Shown here piece by piece: positions 36,186-47,399 of a DNA stretch of 64,000 nt (positions within the stretch are counted from its first letter, which is position 1; each line of letters starts with the position of its first letter). The DNA lies in contig CM064697.1 in the NCBI GenBank assembly GCA_032717465.1, positions 2,853,501 to 2,917,500 on the forward strand, given 5' to 3'. The position numbers and the translations under genes are program-made. Under the pieces are notes generated by a model that was given only the letters and a program-made list of their open reading frames with translations, was not told the DNA's origin and ran no database searches. Origin of the DNA: Coenobita brevimanus. Taxonomy: Eukaryota; Arthropoda; Malacostraca; Decapoda; Coenobitidae.

Positions 36186-36254
36186 GTGAAAACCTGAATG
36201 GTTGACATTTGTTCTCAACATATGTGCTGTGTGTGAATGTCACTCAGGTTTCAC
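36186..36254. other. 69-nt two-stem hairpin
   Basis: GTGAAAACCTGA (36186-36197) pairs with TCAGGTTTCAC (36244-36254) with one bulged A, and TGACATT (36203-36209) pairs with AATGTCA (36236-36242). The loop is about 26 nt. Size and shape are in the range of a miRNA precursor, though the internal loop is asymmetric. A small foldback element is equally possible. Confidence 0.35.
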
Positions 36255-36960
36255 AAACAAGGGTAATATAACAACTTTCCACAGTAAGAATGAGGACGTT
36301 AAACGAAGATGGATTCACTTCTGCAAGAGGAAAGACTATAAATGGTGACAGTGCCCTCATATGGGAATGTAAATAAAGGAGACAATACATGGCTTATGAA
36401 GGAAAGCAGACATAACGGTCTGATGAATCCAAATGATATTTTCCTATAATATGAAAATCATGGGGAGACTGTTCTCACCATGGAGAAAAGTATCTGAACA
36501 TTGGTAAAGGAGCAGTAACAGTTCGTAACTCAGACACTGTTAAATTAGCACAGCCACCCAATGATGTAACCTCATTTTGTAGGTGTTGCCGCTTTTGTTT
36601 TCTTTTTTGCGATGCGCACTCTGAATAGAATTAGAGGCTCACGTCACGAAAGCAGGCACGCAGGCTGTTAGAATTAGTGGAATAATTATATATCAAGATA
36701 GACAGCTATGTAGATGGAAAGATGGATATGGACAGATAGACTGTAAATCTGTATTCGGTATATGCATTCTGAAGGGGACGAACATTAATAGTCATTCATG
36801 TGTAATAAGGTCTGTGCTAGCTTGACCCATCCTCACCTAGCTTGCCTTTAACCTAAATTTAGTATTATTATTATTTGCAGGCTTTTCTGTGTATTTGATT
36901 CTGTGTATGCTGTACAGTGTTTATGGCTGTGTACATGAGTAAGTATTGTGCGGAGGCAAG
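36255..36960. other. Unique AT-rich DNA
   Basis: One plus-strand frame (about 36305-36400) reads GFTSARGKTINGDSALIWEC before a stop, faintly like a FLYWCH-type motif. This is not enough to annotate. Confidence 0.25.
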
Positions 36961-36991
<31 letters not shown>

Positions 36992-37087
36992 CTGCTGCGA
37001 ATTGGATGGTGGCAATGGAACAGGTGACATCATCGCTCTTCTACTTCTCATGCTGTCGCAGTATGACCTAGTATATAGGGACCTTAA

Positions 37088-37142
<55 letters not shown>
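36961..37142. repeat. (GA)14 and (GT)26 arrays
   Basis: GA array 36961-36989; GT array 37090-37142; unique DNA between. Confidence 0.9.
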
Positions 37143-37145
<3 letters not shown>

Positions 37146-37379
37146 ATAGTAACATTTTCGCCCAAATGTGAAACCGGAACACTCCCCATCCCCATATTTC
37201 ACCATCAGATCACCATTCATCATCACCACCATCTTCCATCGCCCCTTTCCAGACCGCCCTGACCGACCACGCCACCACACGCCAACTTTCTCATTCACAA
37301 ACTTCGACACTATTTGCGTTTCTCGTGAATAATGTTGCCTGTTACCGGGTTTTGAGAGGGAGGGGAAGGTCTGCAGGTG

Positions 37380-37392
37380 GGTGTGTGTGTGT

Positions 37393-37441
<49 letters not shown>
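37380..37441. repeat. (GT)30 microsatellite
   Basis: One ATG-like interruption near 37397; otherwise perfect. Confidence 0.9.
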
Positions 37442-37442
<1 letters not shown>

Positions 37443-37499
37443 TCTTGTTTGTTTTGTTCCGTGATCGACTTCATTAGGGTATACTTTGCGCTGGAAAAA

Positions 37500-37745
37500 A
37501 ATGTGTTCTCATACTACCGTGAAAGACTGACGAAGAGAGTGTATGTGAGTGAGGTGGAGGGGGAAAGAGGGAGGGGGAGGCCGAGGATGAGATGGAGAGA
37601 TGGGGTGGAGAGGTATATGAGAGAGGGGGGTGTGAGTTGGGAACAGGGGAGTGAAATGGCGGGGGACAGGGCGACTTGGAGGCGATTTGTTTGTGGCCAC
37701 CCCAAACGGGATTGAGGCGTCTGGCAATAGATAGATAGATAGATA
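37500..37745 (+). pseudogene. 3' end of a LINE with GATA tail
   Basis: The frame from about 37515 to 37715 reads RLTKRVYVSEVEGE, GRGRPRMRWRDGVERYMREG and DRATWRRFVCGHPKRD, then a stop. This fits the conserved C-terminal tail (GR-RGRP--RW-DGV...DR--WR-FV-G) of invertebrate LINE endonuclease/reverse transcriptases. A 15-nt 3' untranslated stretch leads straight into (GATA)n (37728-37743). The element is severely 5'-truncated, as usual for target-primed reverse transcription. The C-terminal frame is intact, so this insertion may be fairly young. Confidence 0.8.
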
Positions 37746-37802
37746 CTACCGTCACTAATAACCAAACACACTGAAATACAAAAAAATAGCTCATTTAAAA
37801 AT

Positions 37803-37805
<3 letters not shown>

Positions 37806-37870
<65 letters not shown>

Positions 37871-37964
37871 GCGAGCTCGTGCGTTATACTTTTGTGCGTG
37901 CGTTTACATTCGAACACACTCACCACACTACAGAGACCCACGCATTCCAAAACAAAATATAACA

Positions 37965-37995
<31 letters not shown>

Positions 37996-38064
37996 AGATT
38001 TTGTATATTCCTTACGAGCATAAAAGCAGATTCGGCATAATTATAATTCCTAAAATCAGTGGAA

Positions 38065-38146
<82 letters not shown>
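37806..38146. repeat. (CA)31, (CT)14 and (CA)40 arrays
   Basis: CA 37806-37867, CT 37969-37996, CA 38068-38146, with short unique spacers. Confidence 0.95.
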
Positions 38147-38150
<4 letters not shown>

Positions 38151-38289
38151 CACCTTGTATCTCGTCGTCCGCTTCTAAACCTAATCTTTGCCTTGTCTTT
38201 GAAGCCACTGCAGACGCGGCCAATATTTTTGAGTGCATAATATATTTAAGCCCAGCCGAGTTTCTGTAACTAGCGGAGTCGAGTCTGCT

Positions 38290-39151
38290 TAGTGCGGAGG
38301 AGAAGCAAAAGGGAGATGTAGGAGGGAAGGAGGGGGAGATACGTGGGAGGGAGAGACTGAGGGAAATTTACGTTGGAATGAGGAAGGGAGGGAAGGAGAG
38401 AGGGGTTCATACGAGGGAAGGACTGAGAGACGGAAGGAAAGATATGAGGGAATGAGAGAGCGAGGGAGGGAGAGATTCGTAGGAGGGAGGGACTGAGAGA
38501 TGGAGGGAAATAAATGAGGGACTGAGGGAGGGAGGGAGGAAGAAACATAGGGAGATGAAGGGGAGGAGAAGGAGGGACCGAGGACGATGTAGGTGTAGAG
38601 ACGGAGGAACAGTGGGAGAGATGAAGGGAGAGATGGATGGACATGCAGGAGGAGGGAAGGAGAGAGGGACAGAGGATGGAGGTGGAGGGAAAGAGAGAGA
38701 AACTGAGGGACGTAGGGAAGGATGGGAGAGGTGGAGGAAAGGAGTGAGGGAAAGTGCGTCTTGGAGGAGGAGGTAGGGAGGCAGTGGCTGAGGGAGACGG
38801 AGATGGGCAGAGGGAGGGTCTGGGAGATTCATGGGAGCAGGGATAGAGAGAAATGGAGGAAAGAAGAGATTTAGGAAAGGGGGAGGAGGGAGAAAATTGG
38901 GGAGAGACGGAGGGAACAAGAGGGAGAGATTACCGGAGAGAGAGAGACGATGGGTGCGACTGTAGAGATGGAGGAAGAGAGAAAATGTAGGGGTGGAGAG
39001 ATGAAGAGAATGTCGGTGTGGAGAGAGGAGAAAGGAGGGGGGAAGAGGACTGGTGACAAAGGATGAGGGAAATAAATAAAGGAAAAGAGACAAAAACCAA
39101 ACAAAGAAGAAGAAATCAAATAAATCAAGGAGGAAAGGCAGAGGGCGAATG

Positions 39152-39190
<39 letters not shown>

Positions 39191-39782
39191 ACGTAACTAA
39201 GAGGTAAATATTTCGCTTGTGTGGTGCAGGAGGGTTGACAGCTGGGAGAAAGGAGTTACAGTTTACGGTGGACAAAAAAAAATATATACGGTGGAATGAT
39301 GAATGAAGTGGAGTGGAGAGCATATCACTATATTTACGAGATAAATACTGTGACATGGACATTTAGAAGGAACGAAGGAAAGAATGGAGGAAGGGAAAAA
39401 TGGAAGAGCTGGGAGGGATGATATAATGATAGGAGAGGAATGTGAGGGGAGAAAGTGAGTGAAACTTGAGGGAAGGGGAGGAGGAGGAGGAGGAAGAGGA
39501 GAGGAGCGATGAATGGAATGTGGACAGTTGTGACAAGAGGGACATACAGTGGACGAGAGAGAGAGAGAGACAGACAGACAGATGGGCAAACAGACAAGGA
39601 TGATTAGAGAAGGAAGATGGATGGGAGGGTCCTGTAGTGACGGCGAAGAACATATGACAAGAAACAAGAATGAGATATTTTAGGAGAAGCAGAAGAGGAA
39701 TAGGGGTGTAGATGACAGTAGGAGGAAATAACAAGCAGACAGACAGGCAAACAGAGAAAGGGAGAAAAAGAAAGAAAACGAC

Positions 39783-39813
<31 letters not shown>

Positions 39814-39830
39814 GAATCAGAATTTGCCAT
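38290..39830. repeat. 1.5-kb purine-rich block (plus strand)
   Basis: Degenerate GGGAGGGA, GAGAGA and GGAGGAG sequence. The part at 38330-38560 shows loose units of about 60-65 bp (GAGGGAGGGACTGAGAGA). GA arrays lie at 39157-39186 and 39783-39809. The minus strand yields long proline/serine frames that are not genes. Confidence 0.8.
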
Positions 39831-40165
39831 GATTAAGCTGGTCCCTTGTGCAGGCTAACTTTCCACCAAAAATTACCATAATGCCGACATTTCTATACAT
39901 GTCCACCCCAAAAATATATAAGTAGTTCCAGCTCTTTCTCTGCTGTCTGTTTCGAAATAGAGGAGGGCAATTACAGAGAGGGAGGGAGGAATCAGGGCGA
40001 GGGGAAGGGGAGTGGGGAGGGATAGATGGATAAAGAGGAGAGGTGTGTGGGACTACCGGTGGAGTGGGAGGGTGGAAGCTTTGAAGGGAGGGAAAGGGTT
40101 ATGTTGAGGTGTGTGGAAGGGTGTGTTATTGGCAGAATCGGAGGAGTGTATGGGTGGTCGAATAT

Positions 40166-40183
40166 GTGTGTGTGTGTGTGTGT

Positions 40184-40217
<34 letters not shown>
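40166..40217. repeat. (GT)n microsatellite
   Basis: One TATG interruption; otherwise perfect. Confidence 0.9.
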
Positions 40218-40223
<6 letters not shown>

Positions 40224-40501
40224 CATTTTTTATCATTTATTTCAAAAACCCTACATGGGATCTGCCTTTGGAAATGACAAGAATTACCGAATATGCATTT
40301 TTTTTTTATTAAGTGGTCAATTTTTACGCATTAGATATTGGATAAACAGAGTACATTCCAAGATTACAGAAGGCTTTCATTGTTTGTGTAAGCTGGTGGA
40401 AATAACACTTGGGCAGCCCTGTGCTTCCAGCGGCCTCTCTGTTACAATAGGATCGCCCAGTGCTAGACCACAATCGCTCCGTCACACAACAAGCTCACTC
40501 T

Positions 40502-40654
40502 CTAATTATAACAAAGGCCGCGACGAGAAGGCAAACAAATATTCGCCAACAGGTCAATAGCCCCGACACGGCCACAGATCCCGCGTCTTTTCTTCTCTTT
40601 TCTCACTCGCCCGCCTCCCTCATATTTCCGCCGACCGTGACTTCCGGCCGCCAT
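40502..40654 (-). CDS. Possible first exon or 50-codon ORF at a promoter-like site
   Basis: On the minus strand ACAACAATGGCGG gives an ATG in strong context followed by 50 codons, starting MAAGSHGRRKYEGGGRVRKE, before a stop. The ATG lies inside the YY1-like motif, a common arrangement at housekeeping gene starts. A donor-like CGA|GTGAGA about 50 nt into the frame could end a first exon. No family is recognised. It depends wholly on the promoter reading below, so it is speculative. Confidence 0.2.
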   Translation of the reverse strand: MAAGSHGRRKYEGGGRVRKEKKRRGICGRVGAIDLLANICLPSRRGLCYN

Positions 40655-40667
40655 TGTTGTGACGTCA
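40640..40667. promoter_or_regulatory. Promoter-like ETS, YY1 and CRE cluster
   Basis: Within 28 bp: ACTTCCGG (ETS site, 40640-40647), GGCCGCCATTGT (YY1-type, 40646-40657) and the full palindrome TGACGTCA (CREB/ATF, 40660-40667). CATTGTTG and CAACAATG flank the CRE as an inverted repeat. These three motifs sit together at many animal TATA-less promoters. Surrounding DNA (40380-40930) is GC-richer and non-repetitive, and a donor-like CCAGG then GTAAGA occurs at 40904 on the plus strand. Direction is undecided. Confidence 0.4.
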
Positions 40668-40989
40668 CCAACAACAATGTCAGCTGACCGAGGAGGTTGG
40701 AGGCCCGCTGAGGTTGGCTCTTCTCGCTTTTACGTACTTCCTCATCATCCAGAAAGCCCAGCATTCTTTTCACTCGTTCAATACTCGCATTATTTATCGT
40801 GGTATGGGTTGACGTATGTAGTTTTAAGCAAAGTCTGGGTGATTTGGTTGAGCGACGAAAGACCAGAAATTTACCAGAGATGAACCATCGTCGCCTCGCC
40901 AGGGTAAGATGGCTGGTCCCCCCCGTGATGGATGGCTTATAGTAGACACATATGTTTCCGCCCGGGCATCTGGAGGAGAAATATTTGGC

Positions 40990-42356
40990 ATCGATTACCC
41001 AGGAAGTTCGGGAGGGAAGGAGGGGGGAGAGGAATGGCATAGGGAGGGTAGGAGAGCCAGGAAGAATAATGGAGAGGGAGAAATATAACAGGGAGAGGGG
41101 ACGATGAGCAAGGGAAGAAAATCGAGGGAAGAGAGTGATGAAAAGGGGAGTGGAGAGAAGGGGTAGGAAGAAGTTATATGGGAGAGAAGTGAGATAGAGA
41201 GGGTAGCATGAAAGGAAACGGTAGTAAAGAACGGAAATAGATCTAAGAGAGAGAGGAATAGGACAGAGAGAAAACAAACTTAATAGGAGAGAGAGGAGTG
41301 AACTAGAAATAGAGAAAACTGGAGTTAAAAATGGAAGAGAGAATGGAATGAGTCAACGAGGGAAGGAATAAGAGAAAGAACTGGAAAGAGGCATGGAATT
41401 GGGAGAGAAGCGTAAGGAGGGGGTAAAGGAAGAGAAAGGTAAGAAAACGAATGAAACGGAGAAGCTGGGTGGAGAGAGGAAGGAAGAGAGAAGAGAACTA
41501 AGGGGGGAAGAGGAAAGGAAAGAGATAGGAAAGTTTATGGAAGGCAAAAGATGAGCTGGATTGGATAGATAAGAAAAATGAAACAGAGGGAAAGGCAAGG
41601 GAGAGGTAAGTGGAATGTGGAGATTGGCTGATAGGGAAGGGGGAGGGAATGAAAGAAGACTGGGATATTTCAGAGGAACAAGAGGAAAGAGGAGTGTTTA
41701 GGAAGGAGATGAAGAGGAGCGGAAGAGGGAAGGAATAGGTAGTAATTAGTTAGGGAAAGGGAAGGAGGGGAGAGAAGGTAGAGACCGGGATACAAAGAGT
41801 AGAGGGAGAGAGAAAAGAGAACTGCAAAGAGAAGGAAGGGAGGTGCCAGGGAGACTGATTATACAAGAACATGAAAGAGAGAGAGAGAGAGAACAAAGAA
41901 TCTGGAATAAAATGGTGAATCATGAGAGAATAAGACCGCGAAGAAAAGGAGGAAGAAAAAACTGAAGCGGGATTTAAGATGTAAGGTAAAAGAAAAAATA
42001 AAACGGGAAGGGGGAGGGACTGAGGGTGACGAGTGAAATGGGGTGAAAGGAAACGAATAAGCAGAAAAGAAAAAGAGACTAAAGGAAGAGAGGCAGGGAG
42101 AAAGAGTAAGAAAGGAGCATAATAACAGACAGGAAGAGAAGGGAATTAATACAAGAAAGAAAAAATTACCAAAAGGAAATGGAATGAAATGAAGATGTAA
42201 AAAATCAAGACGAAATGAAAAAGGGTTACTAAATTATGAGAAAAAAGGAGAAATGAGAGGTATTTAGAAGAAGGAAAATTTGAGAAAAAGGATCAAGAGA
42301 AAAAGATTACGAGAGGAAATTCAGGAGTTGCCGAAGAGGACGATGAGAAAGAAGTA

Positions 42357-42387
<31 letters not shown>

Positions 42388-42500
42388 AAAAAAAAATATT
42401 TGTGTGGAGATGAACAGAGGACGCGGAAGTGAAAGCAAAGAAAAAAGCCATGAGAGAAAATCAAAGTCAATAGAACGATATGATAAAAGACCAGAGAAGA
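40990..42500. repeat. 1.5-kb purine-rich block (plus strand)
   Basis: Continuous GA-rich, AAAGAG-type sequence with a GA array at 42364-42388. No gene. Confidence 0.8.
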
Positions 42501-42595
42501 TGACACAATAGAGAGCAATGTCATCGGCATTCTCTCAAACTGTTTTGTAATTTGAAGTGTTGTGTTATTTATTATATTCGTAGTTTCTTGTATTT

Positions 42596-42597
<2 letters not shown>

Positions 42598-42686
<89 letters not shown>

Positions 42687-42719
42687 CACAACATTCACTC
42701 ACATTGATTAGTACCAGCA

Positions 42720-42783
<64 letters not shown>
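42598..42783. repeat. (AC)42 and (AC)31 arrays with a 37-bp spacer
   Basis: CA arrays at 42598-42683 and 42721-42783, separated by unique sequence. Confidence 0.95.
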
Positions 42784-42785
<2 letters not shown>

Positions 42786-42789
42786 CTGT

Positions 42790-43260
42790 ATAGATTGGCT
42801 TTGTTTTACTGAATGGCTCACTCTCCCCTCCCCCTCCTATACCATCCTTCCCCACCCTGGCTCCCTTCCCTCCGTACACCCTCTTCTTCCTCCCCCTTTC
42901 TCTTTCCATTCACTCTCTTTCTTTGTCGTTTTTTCTCATCTGTTTCTACCATTTAACTTTCTTTTCGCTTTTCTCTACTTTTTGTTTTCGCTTTTCCCAT
43001 TCTCGATATCCTACTTCCCCTTCTATTTTTTTCATCGTCTCTTTTTCCTGTTTTTTGTTGCCCCTCCGGCCTCTTCTATCCTGAATAATCTTCCTCTCAT
43101 TTTCCTCTTCCTTCTCTCTCTCTCCAATCTTTGTTTTCGTACCCTTTTTCCAGCCATTCCATCTCCTTTCACCATTTCTAACAGTTTCCTCTTCTTCTAT
43201 GGAACCTCTCCTTTAGACTTTTTTTTTTTTAATACGCTTTTTCTTTTGTGTCAATAAGCT
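42790..43260. repeat. Pyrimidine-rich block
   Basis: C/T-rich DNA with T runs. The 91-codon frame inside (FFLFF-type) is composition. Confidence 0.7.
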
Positions 43261-43476
43261 AATTAGTAACATGTCAATCTTTCAACTGTATTGTATCTGT
43301 ATGGTTAAGATACAATCCATTACATTATTTACTAACAAATACGTGTTGACAGATGTTTTCCACTCCCACCTCCACACCCCCACCCACGCCCTTACTGCTG
43401 TTTGTAGCCCTCATATCTAACGCACTCAGAAATGATCACCGGCACACATTCACGAAGCCACACATTTACCCATAAT

Positions 43477-43929
<453 letters not shown>

Positions 43930-44460
43930 ACATACGCTTGCACCCACTTCCTCACACACACACATACACACACTTATATCCAGACTTCTCCCACGCCCAC
44001 ATGCTCATTCACACCTACATTCACACCAACACCCACGCCCACATTCACACCGACACCCAAACCCACATTCACAGACACAGTTACACCCACGCCCACATCC
44101 AAATCCTACCCACATCCGCACCCTTACTGACCCCTGCATTCACACCCACACCCACTGTCCCACCTACACTCACTTTCACACCTATACCCACTTTCACTCG
44201 TACATACTTTCACACCTACACCCACTTTCACACCTACACTTACTTTCACACCCACACCCACACCCATACCCACATCTAAAGCAACTACCACCAACACCCT
44301 CACCACCACCTTGACCCTCACCCACATCCAAAATTCACCCACACACACACCCTCACCACCACCCTTACCCTCACCCGCACCCCCCACACACACATGCCCA
44401 CACCCACATATACCCACACGCACACCCATCCACCTGTTGCACGCACCCAGCACGCGTCAG
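43930..44460. repeat. CACCCACA-based minisatellite
   Basis: Degenerate 6-, 12- and 18-bp units built from CACCCACA, TTTCACACCTACA and ACATTCACAC. The threonine/histidine-rich frames are its translations. Confidence 0.85.
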
Positions 44461-44499
44461 AGGCGGGCTTTGTGGTGGAGTAATAAAGCGAGAGGCAGG

Positions 44500-45130
44500 C
44501 CATTGTCACTCACTCATTGTCACTGACTCACTCACTCACTTATTTTCGCGCACTCACTCTCACTCACTCACTTACCTACTCGCTCACTTACTATTATTAC
44601 TCACTCATTCACTCGCTCATTGTCACTCACTCATTCACTTACTCACTCATTGTCACTCACTCACTGACTCATTCATTCACCTACTGACTCACTCACACAT
44701 TGTCAGTCACCAACTCATTCGTTCATGCGTTGTCACTTCTTCACACATTGCCATTCACTCACGCATTCACACAGTCATTCGCTGTTGTCCATTCATTCAG
44801 TCAATCATTAATTCATCATTTACTCATTCTGATTCATTCACTCATTGTCATTTATATCGTCCTTCATTCACTTCTTGTTGTTCACTCAGTCTCATTCTTG
44901 TCAGTCAGTCATCATAATCATTCAGTTAAGGTTTTTTTGCCATTTAATCTTTATCATTCACTTGTTCATTCAAAAATACATATTCATTCATTGTCATTCA
45001 CATCCTTATTGTTAGTTCGTTAATTGTCCTTCACTCATTAGTATGCATTCAACTGGACTTATTCTATAACTCATATCCGTCAGTTCTTACCGTCATTCAT
45101 CGGCCTCCCTACTATTCAAACACTTCACTG
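44500..45130. repeat. CACT/CATT tetranucleotide-rich block
   Basis: CACTCACTCATTGTCACTCACTC units, decaying rightward into ATTCATTCA with TTGTCA inserts. Confidence 0.85.
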
Positions 45131-45188
45131 ATTTGATTATTCACTGCCATGACGCCGTCCATTCATGCAAACGCCCTTTCAGTTACAA

Positions 45189-45215
45189 TGCCGTATGTAT
45201 GTATGTATGTGTGTA
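45189..45215. repeat. Short (GTAT)n array
   Basis: GTATGTATGTATGTGTGTATGG. Confidence 0.8.
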
Positions 45216-45289
45216 TGGATATATGTATTGTATCGGTCAGCATACTTGGGTCTGATATGAGTGGGCAGCCTTTACTATACACGTTCCGG

Positions 45290-46480
45290 CACTGTCATTC
45301 ATCTAGATATTCATTTTCACTTTCTCACTTTCATCCACTTCATCCACCCCCTCACCCACTCCCACATCCCCACTCATTTATGCTTCTCGTCACCCACTCA
45401 GTTGTCCTCTCCTGTTCATCGTCATCTGATCCACTCATTACCAGTTGCTCATTTAATTCTCTCTAATTCATCATCACATTTCCACGCATCATCACATAAT
45501 CCGCTGATCACATACCCATTCAGCATCCGTCCTTTCACCTTTACCCATCCGCTCCTCATCACATAAACTTCATCACATACCCACTCATTCATCATCCATC
45601 CACCTACCTTTACTTATCCACCCCTTATCACATAACCACCGCATCACATATTCCCTCTTCAATACCTGTCTGCTGCTCATCACATATCCACCAATCAAAT
45701 ATGTTACTCCCACCATCACATAACCATCACATATTTATTCATCACTACTCATCCACTCATCATCACAAAGCTACTTACCATCACATATGCACTCAAAGTC
45801 ACCTATGCACTCATCGTCACTTATCTACCTACCATCACATAGCTAGCCACCATCACATATCTACTCATTATCACATATCCACCCATTATCACATATCCAC
45901 TCACCATCACTCATCGACTCATCACACAATCATCACATAACTACTGCCCATCACATATACACCGTTTTACATTCATTCTCAGTTTTCACTCATTCACTAA
46001 CTAGCGCATTCATTTTTCTCCCATTCACTCACCCACCTACCCACGCATTCACTCACTAACATACCCATTAATTTTGTGCTCACACTGATCCATTCGCTCA
46101 CTCACTCACTCACTCATCCACTCAGTCTTTCATTCATCGTCGTGTGTCGTATAATTCACACACTGTCATTCATTTCCCATCTCCCTCTCACCCATTCACT
46201 CACTTATTCATCCTTTCATTGGTCATCACTTGTACACTCATTCACAACACTGACTCACTTATTTCCCATTTCCACTCACTTACCGTTTTCTCTCATATCC
46301 CTCACTCACTCACTTCTTTCCCCCATTCACACAATGTCCCCCACTTACTCATTTCCTTTTTTTCACCCACCTGTAGTCTCACTCATTTTCCCCCCACTCA
46401 CGCATTTCCCACTTTCACTCACCCATAGTCCCACTCATTTCCCGCCACTCACTCATCTGCCCACTCAGCCGCCCACTCCC
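45290..46480. repeat. CATCACATA minisatellite, then CACTCA block
   Basis: From 45290 to 45960: degenerate units around CATCACATATCCACTCAT. From 45960 to 46480: CACTCACTCA and TTCCCA-rich units. No gene. Confidence 0.8.
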
Positions 46481-47165
46481 CCAGCAGGCTATTCAGCAGT
46501 GAGGGGGCCGCATACCTCTGCCATTTCCACTCCCCCGGATTGAGTCTGCGCCATTAATTACAATTCTCTCGCTCGGCCGCCCCCAAAGCATCCCTGCTCA
46601 ATGTACGGTTATAATAAAGAGCTTTCGACTTGTGGTTCGCAATCAGCTCAAGACGTCGCCAGGGAGGGACTCTTAAGGGCGCCGCAGTAAGGTCTAAAAA
46701 CACATTCCTCCGCCGGGTGATTTTCGACCGCCTCCGCCGTGGGACAAAACAGCGTGGTGGCCCGGGGTTTCAATTCATCAGGCGCACCGGGATATAGAGT
46801 CTAATCCTTTGCCTTTGAATTCAACCCCGCGTCGCTTATTCTCCGGGCCCGTGTCCCTGAGGTGCCACCGAGGGAGTTTCCGGGGACCTTTTGTTGCGCA
46901 CCAACTCGCCCTCGCTCCGCCCGATAAAACTCCCGCACCGACAGGAATTACTCTCGCGCCGTCGGGAACTGAGTATAGACGAGTTACGGTCCTCGGGTGT
47001 CGGACTAAAGGCGCCTAAAGTGCGGGGAAGCTCCGACATACCACCTCCGCCAGCACTCTCCAATAGCGGGTGGAAATGCGGTAAACCAAGAAATCAATAC
47101 GGAGGGAAAAAAATAAAAGGAATATTTCCCCAGCCTCTCAAGAAAAAGACCCACCATTTGCTAGA
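46481..47165. other. CpG island-like block
   Basis: Non-repetitive GC-rich DNA with dense CpG (especially 46640-47060), in contrast with both flanks. Several frames are open on both strands (92 codons plus, 75 codons minus), but none is recognised. Such blocks usually mark promoters or unmethylated exons; which applies here is unknown. Confidence 0.4.
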
Positions 47166-47169
47166 TTAA

Positions 47170-47333
47170 AGTTGGCTGACATTTTCTCTCCCCCCTCCCC
47201 TCCCCTCCTTCACTCCTTCCCCTTTCCTCCATCCCTCCCTGTCCCTCCTCTCCCCTCTCTCTCTCTCCCTTCCCCTCCCTCGTCCCACCTCCTTGTTGCG
47301 CTCAAGTTCCAGTGTTTTTTGTCCTCGTTGCAG
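47170..47333. repeat. Pyrimidine-rich tract before a candidate exon
   Basis: About 110 bp of CTCCCC-type sequence, then 50 bp of mixed sequence ending TTTTTTGTCCTCGTTGCAG. Confidence 0.6.
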
Positions 47334-47371
47334 AATTTCTCGTGTGCTCCAGCGGACGATGCGAGGGCGGG
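47334..47371 (+). other. Possible 38-nt exon downstream of the CpG block
   Basis: Acceptor GTTTTTTGTCCTCGTTGCAG, 38 non-repetitive nt (frame 1 reads NFSCAPADDARAG; all frames open), then GTGAGC. Signals are good but short exons like this arise by chance in T-rich DNA. Confidence 0.25.
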
Positions 47372-47399
47372 GTGAGCGAGGGCCTGAGGGGACGTGGAG

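Noticed and set aside
38407..39830. Long minus-strand frames rich in Ser, Pro and Leu
   Set aside because: They are reverse translations of the purine-rich block.
40603..41277. A 224-codon minus-strand frame over the promoter-like region
   Set aside because: Its 5' half is translation of the purine-rich block. Only the 3' third is complex sequence, and it reads through the promoter-like motifs.
43930..46480. CRISPR-like or satellite array from regular CATCACATA and CACCCACA units
   Set aside because: Units are short, degenerate and without unique spacers of constant length. This is a eukaryotic minisatellite.
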